Shown: positions 24,991-34,664 of the stretch, in pieces | Position numbering within the stretch: the stretch's first letter is position 1 | Layout: each line of letters begins with the position of its first letter | Assembly (NCBI RefSeq): GCF_013376005.1 | Contig: NZ_JABMJK010000010.1 | Span: 1-64,000 of the forward strand | From: Duganella sp. SG902 | Lineage (GTDB): Bacteria > Pseudomonadota > Gammaproteobacteria > Burkholderiales > Burkholderiaceae_D | Length of the DNA: 64,000 nucleotides | Direction: 5' to 3' | The notes under the pieces: model-generated | What the model saw: the letters and a program-made list of their open reading frames with translations, nothing else | Databases searched by the model: none | Told to the model about the DNA's origin: nothing | Position numbers and translations under genes: made by a program

Positions 24991-27900
24991 ATGAGTGGAA
25001 AGCTCGACAGGCGGCAATTCTTCAAGTTCGCGGCGCTGCTGACAGGCGGCGCGGTTGCCGCCGCGCCGGCGAAAAGCGGCGCGCAGGATGGCGCTGATGC
25101 AGCTGATCCTGATTCGACGCGATTGCACTGGCTCGACGGCGCACCTGCGGATTTTAAGGGCGCGACTTGGGGCGTGCCTTGGGCGCAGGGGCGCGTGCCG
25201 GCGGATGCCGCGTTTGAATTACGCCCTGACGGCGCGGTGCGGAGTGGGGCGCTGAGCGTGCAGTCATGGCCGCTGGCTTATTGGCCCGATGGCACGCTGA
25301 AATGGTCGGCCCATGCGCTGCCGCCGGATGCGGCGGGAACATCGCCCGCCGCCGGCTACGAACTTCATCCGCTTATCGATAGCGCCAGGGTGCCGCCGTC
25401 CGGCAAGGCGTTGGCGGAACAGCGTGCTGACGCTATCGTTGTCGACACCGGCCTTCTGCGTTGCACGCTTGCCCGCACAGGCTCTGTGCTGGTGAAGTCC
25501 GCCCTGCGCGCGGATAAACCATTACTGCGCGACGGCCGCCTGGTACTGCTGGTGGACGGCGCGGCAGACGACGAAACGACAGCCGCCATTCGCCGCGCCT
25601 ACGAGAGCCGCATCGAATCGGCCCGGCTGGAACAGAACGGGCCGCAGCGCGCGGTGGTGCGGGTCGACGGCACGCATCGCCATGCTGATGGCAAGACGCT
25701 GCTGCCGTTCACCGTGCGCCTGTATTTTTACAAAAACTCGGACGCCATCCGCATCGTGCATACACTGGTGTATGACGCGGACCCTGCTCAAGCTTTCATA
25801 CGCGGTGTCGGCTTGCGCTTCGCCGTGCCGCTGGCGGGGGCGCTGTACGACCGCCATATCCGCTTCGTCGGCGCCAACGGCGGCGTGTTCGCGGAGGCGG
25901 TGCAAGGACTGACCGGATTGCGGCGCGACGCCGGCGCGGCCGCCGAAGCCCAACTACAAGGCAAGGCGGTACAGGCTTCCGCCATTCCGGCCAGTGTCGG
26001 CAAGAACCTGCGCTACGTTCCGGCCTTTGGCAACTACACGCTGCTGCAGGCGCACCCGGACGGCTACAGCATCACCAAGCGTACCGGCCGCCAGCAAGGA
26101 GCCATCCATGCCGCCAGCGGCGGACGCGCCTCGGGTACCGGTTACCTCGGCACGCCGGAGGGGGGCGTTGCCTTCGGCATCCGGAACTTCTGGCAGAGCT
26201 ATCCAGGCCAGATCGATATTCGCGACGCCGAGACGAGTGTAGCCACCATCACACTCTGGCTCTGGGCACCGCAGGCGCCAGCCATGGACATGCGCTTCTA
26301 CCATGACGGCATGGGGCAAACCGACTACGCCAGCCAGCGCGATGGCCTCGATATTACCTACGAAGACTATGAGCCGGCATTCGGCACACCCTACGGCGTG
26401 GCTCGCACCAGTGAGCTGGAACTGCAACTGCTGGCCGCCACGCCCGGCCACGAGGAACTGGCGGCCATCAGCCGCCGGATGCAAACGCCGCCACTGTTGA
26501 CCGCGTCGCCGCAGCGCCTGTACAGCGTCGGCATCTTCAGCGAGTACTGGCATCCGGCCGCTGGGCAGCCCGGCAAGCTGGATAAGCAGCTCGCATGGGC
26601 GTTCGATTTCTACCGCAACCAGGTTGAGGACCGCCGCTGGTACGGCTACTGGGACTACGGCGATGTGATGCACACCTACGACCACCAGCGCCACGTATGG
26701 CGCTACGACGTAGGCGGCTTCGCCTGGGATAACTCGGAGCTCAGCACCGAGATCTGGCTGTGGCACTACTACTTGCATAGCGGCCGCGCCGATGCCTACC
26801 GCATGGCCGAGGCCATGACGCGCCACACCGGCGAGGTGGACGTGCACCACATCGGTCCATACAGCCCGCTCGGCACGCGGCATGGCGTGCAGCACTGGGG
26901 CGACAGCGCCAAGCAGTTGCGCGTATCCACCGCCATCAACCGCCGCTTCTTGTACTACCTGAGCGCCGACGAGCGCGTGGGCGATCTGCTGCGCGAGCAG
27001 GTGAACGCCGTGGAGCGCCTGCGCACCGTGATCCCGGGTCGCAAGATCGGCCAGACGGCGCCGGCCAGCGAGCCGGAGACCCACGCCAGCGTGGCCTTCG
27101 GCACGGACTGGGGGGCGGTGGCCGCCGCATGGTTCACGGAATGGGAGCGCACCGGCCAGCCGCAATACCGCGATAAGCTGTTGAATAGCATGGCCAGCAT
27201 TGCCGCCCAACCGCTTGGCTTTCTCGCGGGCGGCGGCATCATGGACCTGCGCAGCGGCGCCTATCTGCCGGACCCGGATGCGAAAATCAGCATCTCACAC
27301 CTGAGCGCCGTTTTCGGTTTGCCGGAAATCGCCAGCGAATTGATACGCACCGTGCCGCAACCTGCCTTCCGCGATGCCTGGCTGCGTTACTGCCGCCTGT
27401 ACAACGCCAGCCCCGAGGAGCAAAAAGCCGAACTTGGACAAGACCTCGGCAAGCTGAATCTGGGACAGGGACATGCGCGCTTGTTGGCCTACCATGCGCT
27501 TCAGCAGCAGGACAGTGCCACGCTGGCGCGCGCGTGGGCGCAGTTCAACGAGGGCAGGGCGGGCTTGCGCGACAAGGATCTGGTGTCGCGTCGCGTCAAG
27601 CCGCCACTGGTGCTGAACGAGGTGGAAGAAGCCGCATCGCTCTCGACCAACGCGGTGGCGCAATGGGGGCTGGGCGCCATCGGCATGCTGGCCCTGGAGG
27701 CGCAGTTGGCTGACAGGGTGCTCGTCCGCGATGATTTTAAGCGCTTCGATCCGCTAACGTGGGCGGTGGAAGCGGAGGAGAAGGCGGCGCGTGTGTACAC
27801 CGAGCGCGGCGTGCTGGTGCTCGATGCACAGCGCGGCCTCACTGTGTGGCTGCGGCGTCAGCTCATCGGGCACTATGAGATCAGCTTCACGCGCACCGTG

Positions 27901-28296
27901 CTGGCCGATGCACGCCTGTCGGACCTGAATTTCTTCTGGGAGGCGCAACTGCCGGCGGGTTTCACGCAATCGGGCAAACTGGAGGAATACGACAAGCTGC
28001 GGCTGTTCTACGCCGGCATAGGCGGCAACAACAACACGACCACGCGCTTCCGCCACTACGACGGCAGCGGCGAGCGCAGGCTGCTGCGGGAGTACACCGC
28101 GCCGGAATACCTGCTCAAGGCCGGGCGGCCGTACCAGATACGCATCGCGGTGGATGCGCGCGGCACGCGGCTGTACGTGGACAACAGCGAGATCTTCTCG
28201 GCGCCGGGACCACTGCTGGGCGGCGGCTACTTCGGCTTGCGCACCACGCAGTCGCGCCAGAAGGTGGAGCGTTTTGTGGTGACAAGGCTGCCTTAG
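24991..28296 (+). CDS. Tat-exported exo-rhamnogalacturonan-lyase-like protein with C-terminal DUF6250-like domain
   Basis: Large exported protein of 1101 aa. The N-terminus carries a Tat signal (DRRQFFKFAALL, residues 6-17). Residues from about 40 resemble the PcRGLX/YetA family (WLDGAP..., GATWGVPWAQGRV, LPVQSWPLAYWPDGTLKWSAHA): a beta-sandwich, then a helical barrel rich in aromatic and His residues (about 500-800, RRWYGYWDYGDVMHTYDHQRHVWRYD). The last 190 residues form a concanavalin-like domain resembling DUF6250 (DDFKRFD, GIGGNNNTTTRFRHYDG, YQIRIAVDARGTRLYVDN). Cleavage of rhamnogalacturonan I is inferred from family memory; the receptor gene 12 bp upstream supports a glycan role. Catalytic residues are not assigned. 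Confidence 0.75.
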   Translation: MSGKLDRRQFFKFAALLTGGAVAAAPAKSGAQDGADAADPDSTRLHWLDGAPADFKGATWGVPWAQGRVPADAAFELRPDGAVRSGALSVQSWPLAYWPDGTLKWSAHALPPDAAGTSPAAGYELHPLIDSARVPPSGKALAEQRADAIVVDTGLLRCTLARTGSVLVKSALRADKPLLRDGRLVLLVDGAADDETTAAIRRAYESRIESARLEQNGPQRAVVRVDGTHRHADGKTLLPFTVRLYFYKNSDAIRIVHTLVYDADPAQAFIRGVGLRFAVPLAGALYDRHIRFVGANGGVFAEAVQGLTGLRRDAGAAAEAQLQGKAVQASAIPASVGKNLRYVPAFGNYTLLQAHPDGYSITKRTGRQQGAIHAASGGRASGTGYLGTPEGGVAFGIRNFWQSYPGQIDIRDAETSVATITLWLWAPQAPAMDMRFYHDGMGQTDYASQRDGLDITYEDYEPAFGTPYGVARTSELELQLLAATPGHEELAAISRRMQTPPLLTASPQRLYSVGIFSEYWHPAAGQPGKLDKQLAWAFDFYRNQVEDRRWYGYWDYGDVMHTYDHQRHVWRYDVGGFAWDNSELSTEIWLWHYYLHSGRADAYRMAEAMTRHTGEVDVHHIGPYSPLGTRHGVQHWGDSAKQLRVSTAINRRFLYYLSADERVGDLLREQVNAVERLRTVIPGRKIGQTAPASEPETHASVAFGTDWGAVAAAWFTEWERTGQPQYRDKLLNSMASIAAQPLGFLAGGGIMDLRSGAYLPDPDAKISISHLSAVFGLPEIASELIRTVPQPAFRDAWLRYCRLYNASPEEQKAELGQDLGKLNLGQGHARLLAYHALQQQDSATLARAWAQFNEGRAGLRDKDLVSRRVKPPLVLNEVEEAASLSTNAVAQWGLGAIGMLALEAQLADRVLVRDDFKRFDPLTWAVEAEEKAARVYTERGVLVLDAQRGLTVWLRRQLIGHYEISFTRTVLADARLSDLNFFWEAQLPAGFTQSGKLEEYDKLRLFYAGIGGNNNTTTRFRHYDGSGERRLLREYTAPEYLLKAGRPYQIRIAVDARGTRLYVDNSEIFSAPGPLLGGGYFGLRTTQSRQKVERFVVTRLP

Positions 28297-29207
28297 GCAA
28301 CCAGACGCCACTCCACGCGGTTGCGGCCCGACTTCTTGGCGTGATACAGCAGGTTGTCGGCTGCCGTGAACAATTCGGCGCTGGTTTCCGCCGCCGCGCT
28401 GTTCAGCGTCGCGCCGCCGGCGCTGACGGTCAGCATCGGCGCAACCGACGAGGCCTCGTGCGCGATCTGCAAATCCGCGATGGCGTCGCAGATGCAGGCC
28501 ACCACCTGCTGCGCTTGCGCCGCGTCGGTATCGGGCAGCAGCAGCACCATCTCCTCGCCACCGTAGCGCGCCGCCAGGTCGGCCGGGCGGCGCAGGCCGG
28601 AAGCCGCGGTGCGGGCCACGGCGCGCAAGGCGCGGTCGCCGGCCGGGTGGCCGTAATGGTCGTTGTACTGCTTGAAGGCGTCGATATCGAGCAGCGCCAA
28701 CGACAGCGGCCGGCCGCTGCGGCGGCTGCGCTGCCACTCGGCCTCGTAGACCTCATCGAAACGGCGGCGGTTGGCCAGCTCGGTCAGCCCATCGACGTGC
28801 GCCAGGTGCTCCAGCATGCGGCGCTGGCGCACCATCTGCAGGTGCATGGCCACGCGCGCCATCACCACGGTTTCATTGAACGGCTTGGAGATATAGTCGG
28901 CCGCGCCCATCTTCAGGCCATTGGCTTCATCCTCCGGCCGCCCAAGACCGGAAATGAAGATCACCGTGATGTGCGCGGTCTGCGCGTCCGCGCGCAGGCG
29001 GCGCAGCACCTCGTAGCCATCCATGTCCGGCATCACCACGTCCAGCAGGATCAGGTCCGGCAGGTGGCGCATGGCGCGCTCCAGCGTCTGCTCGCCGTTC
29101 TTCGCCAGCAGCACGGTGTGCTCGGGCTTGAGCAATTCGGCCAGCACTTGCCGGTTGACGATGTCGTCATCGGCCACGAGGACTTTTTGGGTTCCCGCAA
29201 AGTTCAT
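28293..29207 (-). CDS. Response regulator with GGDEF diguanylate cyclase output
   Basis: Cytoplasmic response regulator of 304 aa: receiver domain (about 8-122, phosphoacceptor Asp56 in LLDVVMPDMDG, Lys108 in SKPF) and GGDEF domain (about 135-300). The active-site loop is GGEEM (216-220), compatible with c-di-GMP synthesis, and an RxxD inhibitory site (RPAD, 207-210) lies five residues upstream, so product feedback is expected. Its start overlaps the stop of the upstream hybrid kinase (ATGA, 29204-29207), which marks that kinase as its phosphate donor. It ends 4 bp into the convergent lyase-like gene. Confidence 0.93.
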   Translation of the reverse strand: MNFAGTQKVLVADDDIVNRQVLAELLKPEHTVLLAKNGEQTLERAMRHLPDLILLDVVMPDMDGYEVLRRLRADAQTAHITVIFISGLGRPEDEANGLKMGAADYISKPFNETVVMARVAMHLQMVRQRRMLEHLAHVDGLTELANRRRFDEVYEAEWQRSRRSGRPLSLALLDIDAFKQYNDHYGHPAGDRALRAVARTAASGLRRPADLAARYGGEEMVLLLPDTDAAQAQQVVACICDAIADLQIAHEASSVAPMLTVSAGGATLNSAAAETSAELFTAADNLLYHAKKSGRNRVEWRLVA

Positions 29208-32200
29208 GAGCTTACTTCCAGTTCGTTGTTCAGCGCCCGCGACAGGGCGCCCAGCGGCGCCAGCGCGGCGTGGTATTCGATATCGTCGACGGCGCGCTGG
29301 ATCTGCGCTAGCAGGTCAGCATGGCGTAAGACCACCGGCAGCGCGCGTAGTTCCGCCAGCACGTCCTCGGCGCGGGCGTCATCGCTGCGCAGATAGGCTT
29401 CCAGCCGGGTGATGAGCAGATGGGCGTCGCTGTCGCGGTAGCGCACCGGCGCCGGCGGTTCGCCCAGTTGCGCCAGCCCGTTGACCACCACCTCCAGGCC
29501 GTCGGCCAGTTCGCCGGCCAGCAGGGCGATGCGGTCCAGCCGGTCGTTGCGCATGGCCTGTTCCAGCGCCTGGGCGTGCGCCGCCAGATGAAAGGCGCCG
29601 ATGTAGGCGGCGGATGACTTCAGGTTGTGGGTCAGGCTGTACAGCACTTCGTGCTGGCCGCTGGCGATGGCTTCGCGCACGGTTTGCGCGGCTGGCTTGT
29701 ACTCGTGAAGGAAACCGCGGATGCGCTTGTCCAGGCGACCGCGCTGGCGGTCCACGCTGTCCAGTGCCAGTTGCCAGTCGACGCCCGGGATCGACGGCAA
29801 CGGCAAGCTGTGGCCGGCATGGTCGATCGGCGGCGGCGCCATTTGCATGGCGGCGCTGGCCTGCGCCCGGCGCGCCGCGAGGCGCGACGGCGGTATCCAT
29901 TTGATCAGCGCGCGGAACAGCTGCTCCGGCACGATAGGCTTGGTGACGTGGTCGTTCATGCCGGCGGCGATGCTCTTGTCGCGGTCCCCCGCCATGGCGT
30001 AGGCGGTCATGGCGACAATGGGCAGGTGCTTGCAGCGCTCGATCGCGCGGATGCGGCGTGTGGCGGTGAGGCCGTCCATTTCGCGCATCTGGACGTCCAT
30101 CAGCACCAGGTCGTAGTCGGTTTGCTCCACCATGTGCAGCGCCTCGCCGCCATGTTCCGCGACGTCGATCTGCATGCGGGCGGCGGACAGGAAGTCCAGC
30201 GCCACCTCGCGGTTGTTGGCGTTGTCCTCGACCAGCAGGATGCGTGCGCCGTCCAGCGCCGACAGGTCGCGCATCGCCAGGCCGGCGGTGTCCGAGCGGC
30301 GCAGTTCGCGCGCCGGCTGCTGCGGCGCCAGCGGCCAGTCCACCGGCGCGGCGTCCTTTTCCGCGATGCCGAGGCGGACGATGAAGCTGAAGCGGCTGCC
30401 GATACCCGGTGTGCTCATCACCTGGATGTCGCCGCCCATCAGTTCCACCAGCTGGCGCGAGATGCTCAGGCCAAGACCGGTGCCACCATACTTGCGGGTG
30501 GTGGTGGTGCCGGCCTGGTGGAACGACTGGAACAAGCTTTCGACCTGCGAGGGCCGCATGCCGATGCCGGTGTCGCTGACCGAGAAGCGCAGCGCGACGG
30601 TGTCCACGGTCTTGTCCATCAATTCCACCGCGACGATGATTTCACCGCGCTCGGTGAACTTGACGGCATTGCTGGTCAGGTTGATCAGCACCTGGCTTAG
30701 TCGCAGCGGATCGCCGATCAGGCGCGCCGGCACGTTGCCGTCCACCCGCATCTTCAGCTCCACGCGCGCGGCGTCGGATTTGATGACGGTCAGGCTGGAG
30801 AGATGGTCCAGCATTTCCTGCAGGTCGAACGGGGCCGACTCCAGCCGCAGCTTGCCGGCTTCGATCTTGGAGAAATCGAGGATGTCGTTGATGACCGCCA
30901 GCAGGTGCTCGCCGGCGCCCAGAATCTTGCCGAGGTAGTTTTGCAGCTTTGGGCTGGGCTCCGTCATCAGCGCCAGGCGGCTCATGCCGATGATGGCGTT
31001 CATCGGTGTGCGGATCTCGTGACTCATGTGGGCCAGGAATTCCGACTTGGTGCGCGTGGCTTCCTCGGCGCGCAGCATGGCGCTTTGCATGGCCTTGGTG
31101 CGCAGGCCGAGGATGCGGGTGAACAGCAGCATGTCGATCATGTTCCCGAACTGCAGCGCGTGCATGCTCCAGAAATTGGCGTCTACCTTGCCGCTGATAA
31201 CCTGGCTCAGTATCGCCGACGAGGTGAAGCTGATGCCCCAGCCGATCAGGAAGTAAATGCCGACGGCATCGCCGCGCCGCGCGCGGAAATAGGCGCCCGG
31301 CAGGCCAAGCAGCATCGGCATCACGCCCAGCGTGCTGACGATGACGACCAGCGTTTCCACGCTCATGATGTCGGCCACGTAGGCGAGGGCGCTGACCACG
31401 CACAGCGCCGCGCCGCCCTTCATCAGGCGGCTGAAGATCAGGTCCTTGCCCGGCCGGGCCAGCGCCTGCTCGACGAACAGGTAGGCGCCGCACGACGCGG
31501 TGAGCGCAAACACGCCGCCGGCGTGGATGCTCATCCAGGCGTTCGCCTTCCACAGGTACTGGTTGCCCAGTCCGAAAAACTCCACCGAGAACAAGGTGGT
31601 GCCCAGTACCAGCAGCGCGAACTTGCCAAACAGCGGCTCGCGTAGCGTGACCCATTGCGCAAGGCTGTACAGCAGCAGGCATAGACTCAGGCCGGTGAGC
31701 AGCCCTTGCAGCATCTGTTCGTTGAGCGCGGCGCCATGGAAGGCGGCCGGCCGGGCGAGATTGATCGGCAGGATCATCGCGCCGATGTTTTGCACGCGCA
31801 GCAGGATCACCTGCTCGGCGCCCGGTGTCAGATGCAGCAGCGCGGCCGGCACGCGGCTGCGCGGCGCGCCGTCGGTATCGGCCTGCAGGTTGCCGATCAC
31901 CTGGTGCTGGGCGAGCTTGCCGTCGGTGGCGACGTAGACGTCGATGCGGTTCAGCACCGCGTAGTCGATGCTCAGTATCCACTCGCCGTCGCTGTTGGAC
32001 GGCACTGCCACCGGAATGCGCAGCCACATCACGTCCTTGTGCACGCCCAGTGTGGCGTAGGCGGAACTGGGCAAGGCGTAATGCTCGACCGCGGCCAGCG
32101 CCGCTTGCGGCGACATCTTGCCGTCCGCATCGGCCATGATCCTGACCACCGGCCATGCTTCAACCGCTTCCCGCTGCGCGCCCAGCACCAGCGGCCCGGA

Positions 32201-32275
32201 ACCCGCCAACACCGCACATGGTGCCAGGGCCAGCGCGAGAATCAACAAAAGATGGCGGGTCAGGTTCTTCAGCAT
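29204..32275 (-). CDS. 7TMR-DISM hybrid histidine kinase with receiver and HPt domains
   Basis: Inner-membrane sensor kinase of 1023 aa: signal peptide, periplasmic 7TMR-DISMED2-like domain (about 40-180, a carbohydrate-binding-like fold), seven membrane helices (about 187-390), HisKA (His419 in HMSHEIRTPMN), HATPase_c (about 520-637, DTGIGM, GGTGLGLSISRQL), receiver (Asp727 in LMDVQMREMDG) and a C-terminal HPt domain (His883 in LTHNLKSSAAYIGAF). It contains the whole phosphorelay and can pass phosphate to the coupled REC-GGDEF protein. It begins 4 bp after the TonB-receptor stop, suggesting that it senses the same nutrient. Confidence 0.92.
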   Translation of the reverse strand: MLKNLTRHLLLILALALAPCAVLAGSGPLVLGAQREAVEAWPVVRIMADADGKMSPQAALAAVEHYALPSSAYATLGVHKDVMWLRIPVAVPSNSDGEWILSIDYAVLNRIDVYVATDGKLAQHQVIGNLQADTDGAPRSRVPAALLHLTPGAEQVILLRVQNIGAMILPINLARPAAFHGAALNEQMLQGLLTGLSLCLLLYSLAQWVTLREPLFGKFALLVLGTTLFSVEFFGLGNQYLWKANAWMSIHAGGVFALTASCGAYLFVEQALARPGKDLIFSRLMKGGAALCVVSALAYVADIMSVETLVVIVSTLGVMPMLLGLPGAYFRARRGDAVGIYFLIGWGISFTSSAILSQVISGKVDANFWSMHALQFGNMIDMLLFTRILGLRTKAMQSAMLRAEEATRTKSEFLAHMSHEIRTPMNAIIGMSRLALMTEPSPKLQNYLGKILGAGEHLLAVINDILDFSKIEAGKLRLESAPFDLQEMLDHLSSLTVIKSDAARVELKMRVDGNVPARLIGDPLRLSQVLINLTSNAVKFTERGEIIVAVELMDKTVDTVALRFSVSDTGIGMRPSQVESLFQSFHQAGTTTTRKYGGTGLGLSISRQLVELMGGDIQVMSTPGIGSRFSFIVRLGIAEKDAAPVDWPLAPQQPARELRRSDTAGLAMRDLSALDGARILLVEDNANNREVALDFLSAARMQIDVAEHGGEALHMVEQTDYDLVLMDVQMREMDGLTATRRIRAIERCKHLPIVAMTAYAMAGDRDKSIAAGMNDHVTKPIVPEQLFRALIKWIPPSRLAARRAQASAAMQMAPPPIDHAGHSLPLPSIPGVDWQLALDSVDRQRGRLDKRIRGFLHEYKPAAQTVREAIASGQHEVLYSLTHNLKSSAAYIGAFHLAAHAQALEQAMRNDRLDRIALLAGELADGLEVVVNGLAQLGEPPAPVRYRDSDAHLLITRLEAYLRSDDARAEDVLAELRALPVVLRHADLLAQIQRAVDDIEYHAALAPLGALSRALNNELEVSS

Positions 32276-32279
32276 GGGA

Positions 32280-34469
32280 TCAGAAGCGGTAATCCAGTCT
32301 CAGGTCCACCGTGCGCGGATCGCTCGGCGCCAGCATGCCGAAGCTGTCGATGTTGACCGGATGGACCTTGTTTTCGATGTTCTTCACGCGCGCCGTCAGG
32401 CCCCAGGCCGCGCCCCGCGGGCGGTAGCGCAAGGTGGCGTCGGTTTGCGTGTAGGACGGCACGCGGTACTGCAGCAGCTGCGCTGGCACGGCGATGATGT
32501 AGGACGCGCTGCGGCGTGCGCTGATGCCGGCGGCCAGCGCGCCGAAACCGCGTTCATAACCCAGCATCAGCGTGTTGGATGGCGAGCGGTCCAGCTTATT
32601 GCCGGCCCAATCATGGACGCCGTCCGGGCTATAGCGCGCATAGTGGGCGTCCAGCAGCGAGAATGCGTAATTGAAGCGGTCCTGGGCGGTGGGCGCGAAC
32701 TGGCCCTCGGCTTCCAGTCCCTTGACGCTGGCCTCACCGGCGTTGCTGGTGACGAAGCGCGGCGCGCCGGCCACGATGGCGACGCTGGACAGCTGCAGGT
32801 TGTTGTAGTCGTACTTGAATACCGCCAGGTTCAGGCTCGCCTTGTTGTCCCACCAGCGCGTCTTGACGCCGGCTTCGTAGGAGCGCACGGTTTCCGGCTG
32901 GTAGACCAGCGCCGCCGCCGGCACCGCCAGCGCGGCCGGGCAGCCCAGGCCCAGTTGCGTCGAGCCTTCGCGGCAGCCGTCGTTGAAGCCGCCGGCCTTG
33001 TAGCCGGTGGAGACCGAGCCGTACACCAGCGTGGCCGGCGCCAGGTCGTAGTCCAGGCCGAGGCGCCACGTGGTCTGGTGCGTGCGCAGGGCGGCATCGT
33101 TCAGCAGCTTGAAATCGGTGGCCGGATTGAATGCCTCCGCCTGCTGGAAATTGGTGGAGCCGACGCGCGACTTGTCGTCATTGGTGGCGCGCGCGCCGGC
33201 GGTGGCGCGCAGCCGGTCGGTCACGCGGTAGGTGGCCTGTCCAAACAGCGCCTTGCTGGTCGAGATGGTCGGGCCATGGTCGAACACATAGTACGGCGGA
33301 AGACCGATCAGATCGAGGTCGCGGAAGGCGTACAGCTGCTTCGACGTTTCGCGGAAGTAGTACAGGCCCGCCTGCGCGCTGAGTGGGCCGTCGCCGTTGG
33401 TGGCCAGCCGCAGCTCGTGCGAATTCTGGCTGTAATCGCCCAGGAAGCTTTCGCGCACGTTGAGCGCAAGCGCCGGTTGCACGCGGTAGTAGAAGTTGGC
33501 CAGCTGGTCGTGATCGTAGTCGCGGTGCGAACCAAGGTAGTACATGGTGGCGGCGCCCAGGTCCCAGGTCAGATCGGCGCTGATGCCGGAGGTGTTCTTG
33601 TAGCTGTGGGCCTGTACCGGCGGCGCGATGGCGGCATTCGGCGCGACGAAGCCATAGGTCAGCCGCGCATGCGTGCCGCTGCCGTAAGGGACAGGGTTGC
33701 CGCTGGCGACGCCGTGGTAGAAATTGGTGTCGGGGACGTAGCTGTCGTTGTTGTCATCGACCTTGCTGCGGTCGTAGCGCAGCACCAGCGTGGCGTCGCG
33801 CGTGATTTTCAGCCTGGCCGACAGCCGCGCCGACTTGTCGTCGCGGTCCTTGCCCAGCTCACGGCCGTTGTGCAGGCCATTGATCAGGTAACTGTCATGC
33901 CTGTTCAAGGCCATGGCGGCGCGCAGCGACAGCATGTCGTTGACGGGGACGTTGACCATGGCGCTGACCTTGCGGCTGTTGTAGTTGCCGATTTCGGTGG
34001 CGATCCAAGCTTCGAAGCGGTTGATCGGCGCCTTCGAGATCACGCTGACCACGCCGGCGGTGGTGTTGCGGCCATACAGCGTACCTTGCGGGCCGCGCAG
34101 CACTTCCACGCGTTCCAGGTCGTAGAAGCTGCGGTTCTGCGCTTGCGGGCGCGCGATGTATGTCCCGTCCAGCAGGAAGGCGGCCGAGGGGTCGCCTTTC
34201 TCTGTGGTGTCGGCGTTGGAGACGCCGCGCATGGTGATGCGCAGACCATCGGTGGCGTAGTCCAGCTCCACGTTGGGCACGCGCGCGCCGATGGCGCCGG
34301 GTGTGTCGATGCCGGCGGCGTTCAACTGGTCGGCCGTCAGCGTGGTCATGGAGACCGGCGTTTTCGATTCGAGCGATGGCGATCGTTGCGCCGTCACGGT
34401 CACTTCCTGAATTTGCGCGCGCGCGGCACCTGCCAGCATCAGCGACAGCGCGATAGTCTTTTTCATCAT
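32280..34469 (-). CDS. TonB-dependent receptor
   Basis: Outer-membrane receptor of 729 aa with a short signal peptide (MMKKTIALSLMLAGAARA), a plug domain (about 20-145: IQEVTVTAQR as TonB-box region, LDGTYIARPQAQNRSFYDLERVEVLRGP quoted in parts, GRNTTAGVVSVISKAP) and a beta-barrel ending RLDYRF. It has no STN domain, so it does not signal through FecR. It resembles the large environmental family that takes up plant- or polyketide-derived compounds, vitamins or siderophores; the ligand is unknown. It heads an operon with the 7TM hybrid kinase and REC-GGDEF gene. The second Met is an equally good start. Confidence 0.9.
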   Translation of the reverse strand: MMKKTIALSLMLAGAARAQIQEVTVTAQRSPSLESKTPVSMTTLTADQLNAAGIDTPGAIGARVPNVELDYATDGLRITMRGVSNADTTEKGDPSAAFLLDGTYIARPQAQNRSFYDLERVEVLRGPQGTLYGRNTTAGVVSVISKAPINRFEAWIATEIGNYNSRKVSAMVNVPVNDMLSLRAAMALNRHDSYLINGLHNGRELGKDRDDKSARLSARLKITRDATLVLRYDRSKVDDNNDSYVPDTNFYHGVASGNPVPYGSGTHARLTYGFVAPNAAIAPPVQAHSYKNTSGISADLTWDLGAATMYYLGSHRDYDHDQLANFYYRVQPALALNVRESFLGDYSQNSHELRLATNGDGPLSAQAGLYYFRETSKQLYAFRDLDLIGLPPYYVFDHGPTISTSKALFGQATYRVTDRLRATAGARATNDDKSRVGSTNFQQAEAFNPATDFKLLNDAALRTHQTTWRLGLDYDLAPATLVYGSVSTGYKAGGFNDGCREGSTQLGLGCPAALAVPAAALVYQPETVRSYEAGVKTRWWDNKASLNLAVFKYDYNNLQLSSVAIVAGAPRFVTSNAGEASVKGLEAEGQFAPTAQDRFNYAFSLLDAHYARYSPDGVHDWAGNKLDRSPSNTLMLGYERGFGALAAGISARRSASYIIAVPAQLLQYRVPSYTQTDATLRYRPRGAAWGLTARVKNIENKVHPVNIDSFGMLAPSDPRTVDLRLDYRF

Positions 34470-34664
34470 TGCTATTTTTTAAACGGCCGTTGCGTTCGAG
34501 ATGCAAAGCCTGAGAGTGTATCAGGTTGCCTTCCGAAGTCGTAGTTAATAAAGCAACTATATGGATAAAAGACTCACGCCCCGCTGGATGGCGTCGCAGT
34601 GAGACGCGCGAAACGCATCCGGTCCATGTAGGGTCGTAACAACAGTCGGCCGGCGGACCGTGCG
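34470..34664. other. Spacer between propeller kinase and TonB-receptor genes
   Basis: A 195-bp stretch without a gene between two genes on the same strand. It contains an A/T-rich patch at about 34541-34566 (TAGTT...AACTA weak inverted repeat) that could hold the receptor promoter. I see no strong terminator for the upstream kinase gene. Confidence 0.35.

Noticed and set aside
32118..34544. Open frame of 808 codons opposite the TonB receptor gene
   Set aside because: The minus-strand TonB receptor has a signal peptide, plug and barrel end; the plus-strand frame has low-complexity Arg/Val/Ala content and no recognisable motif.
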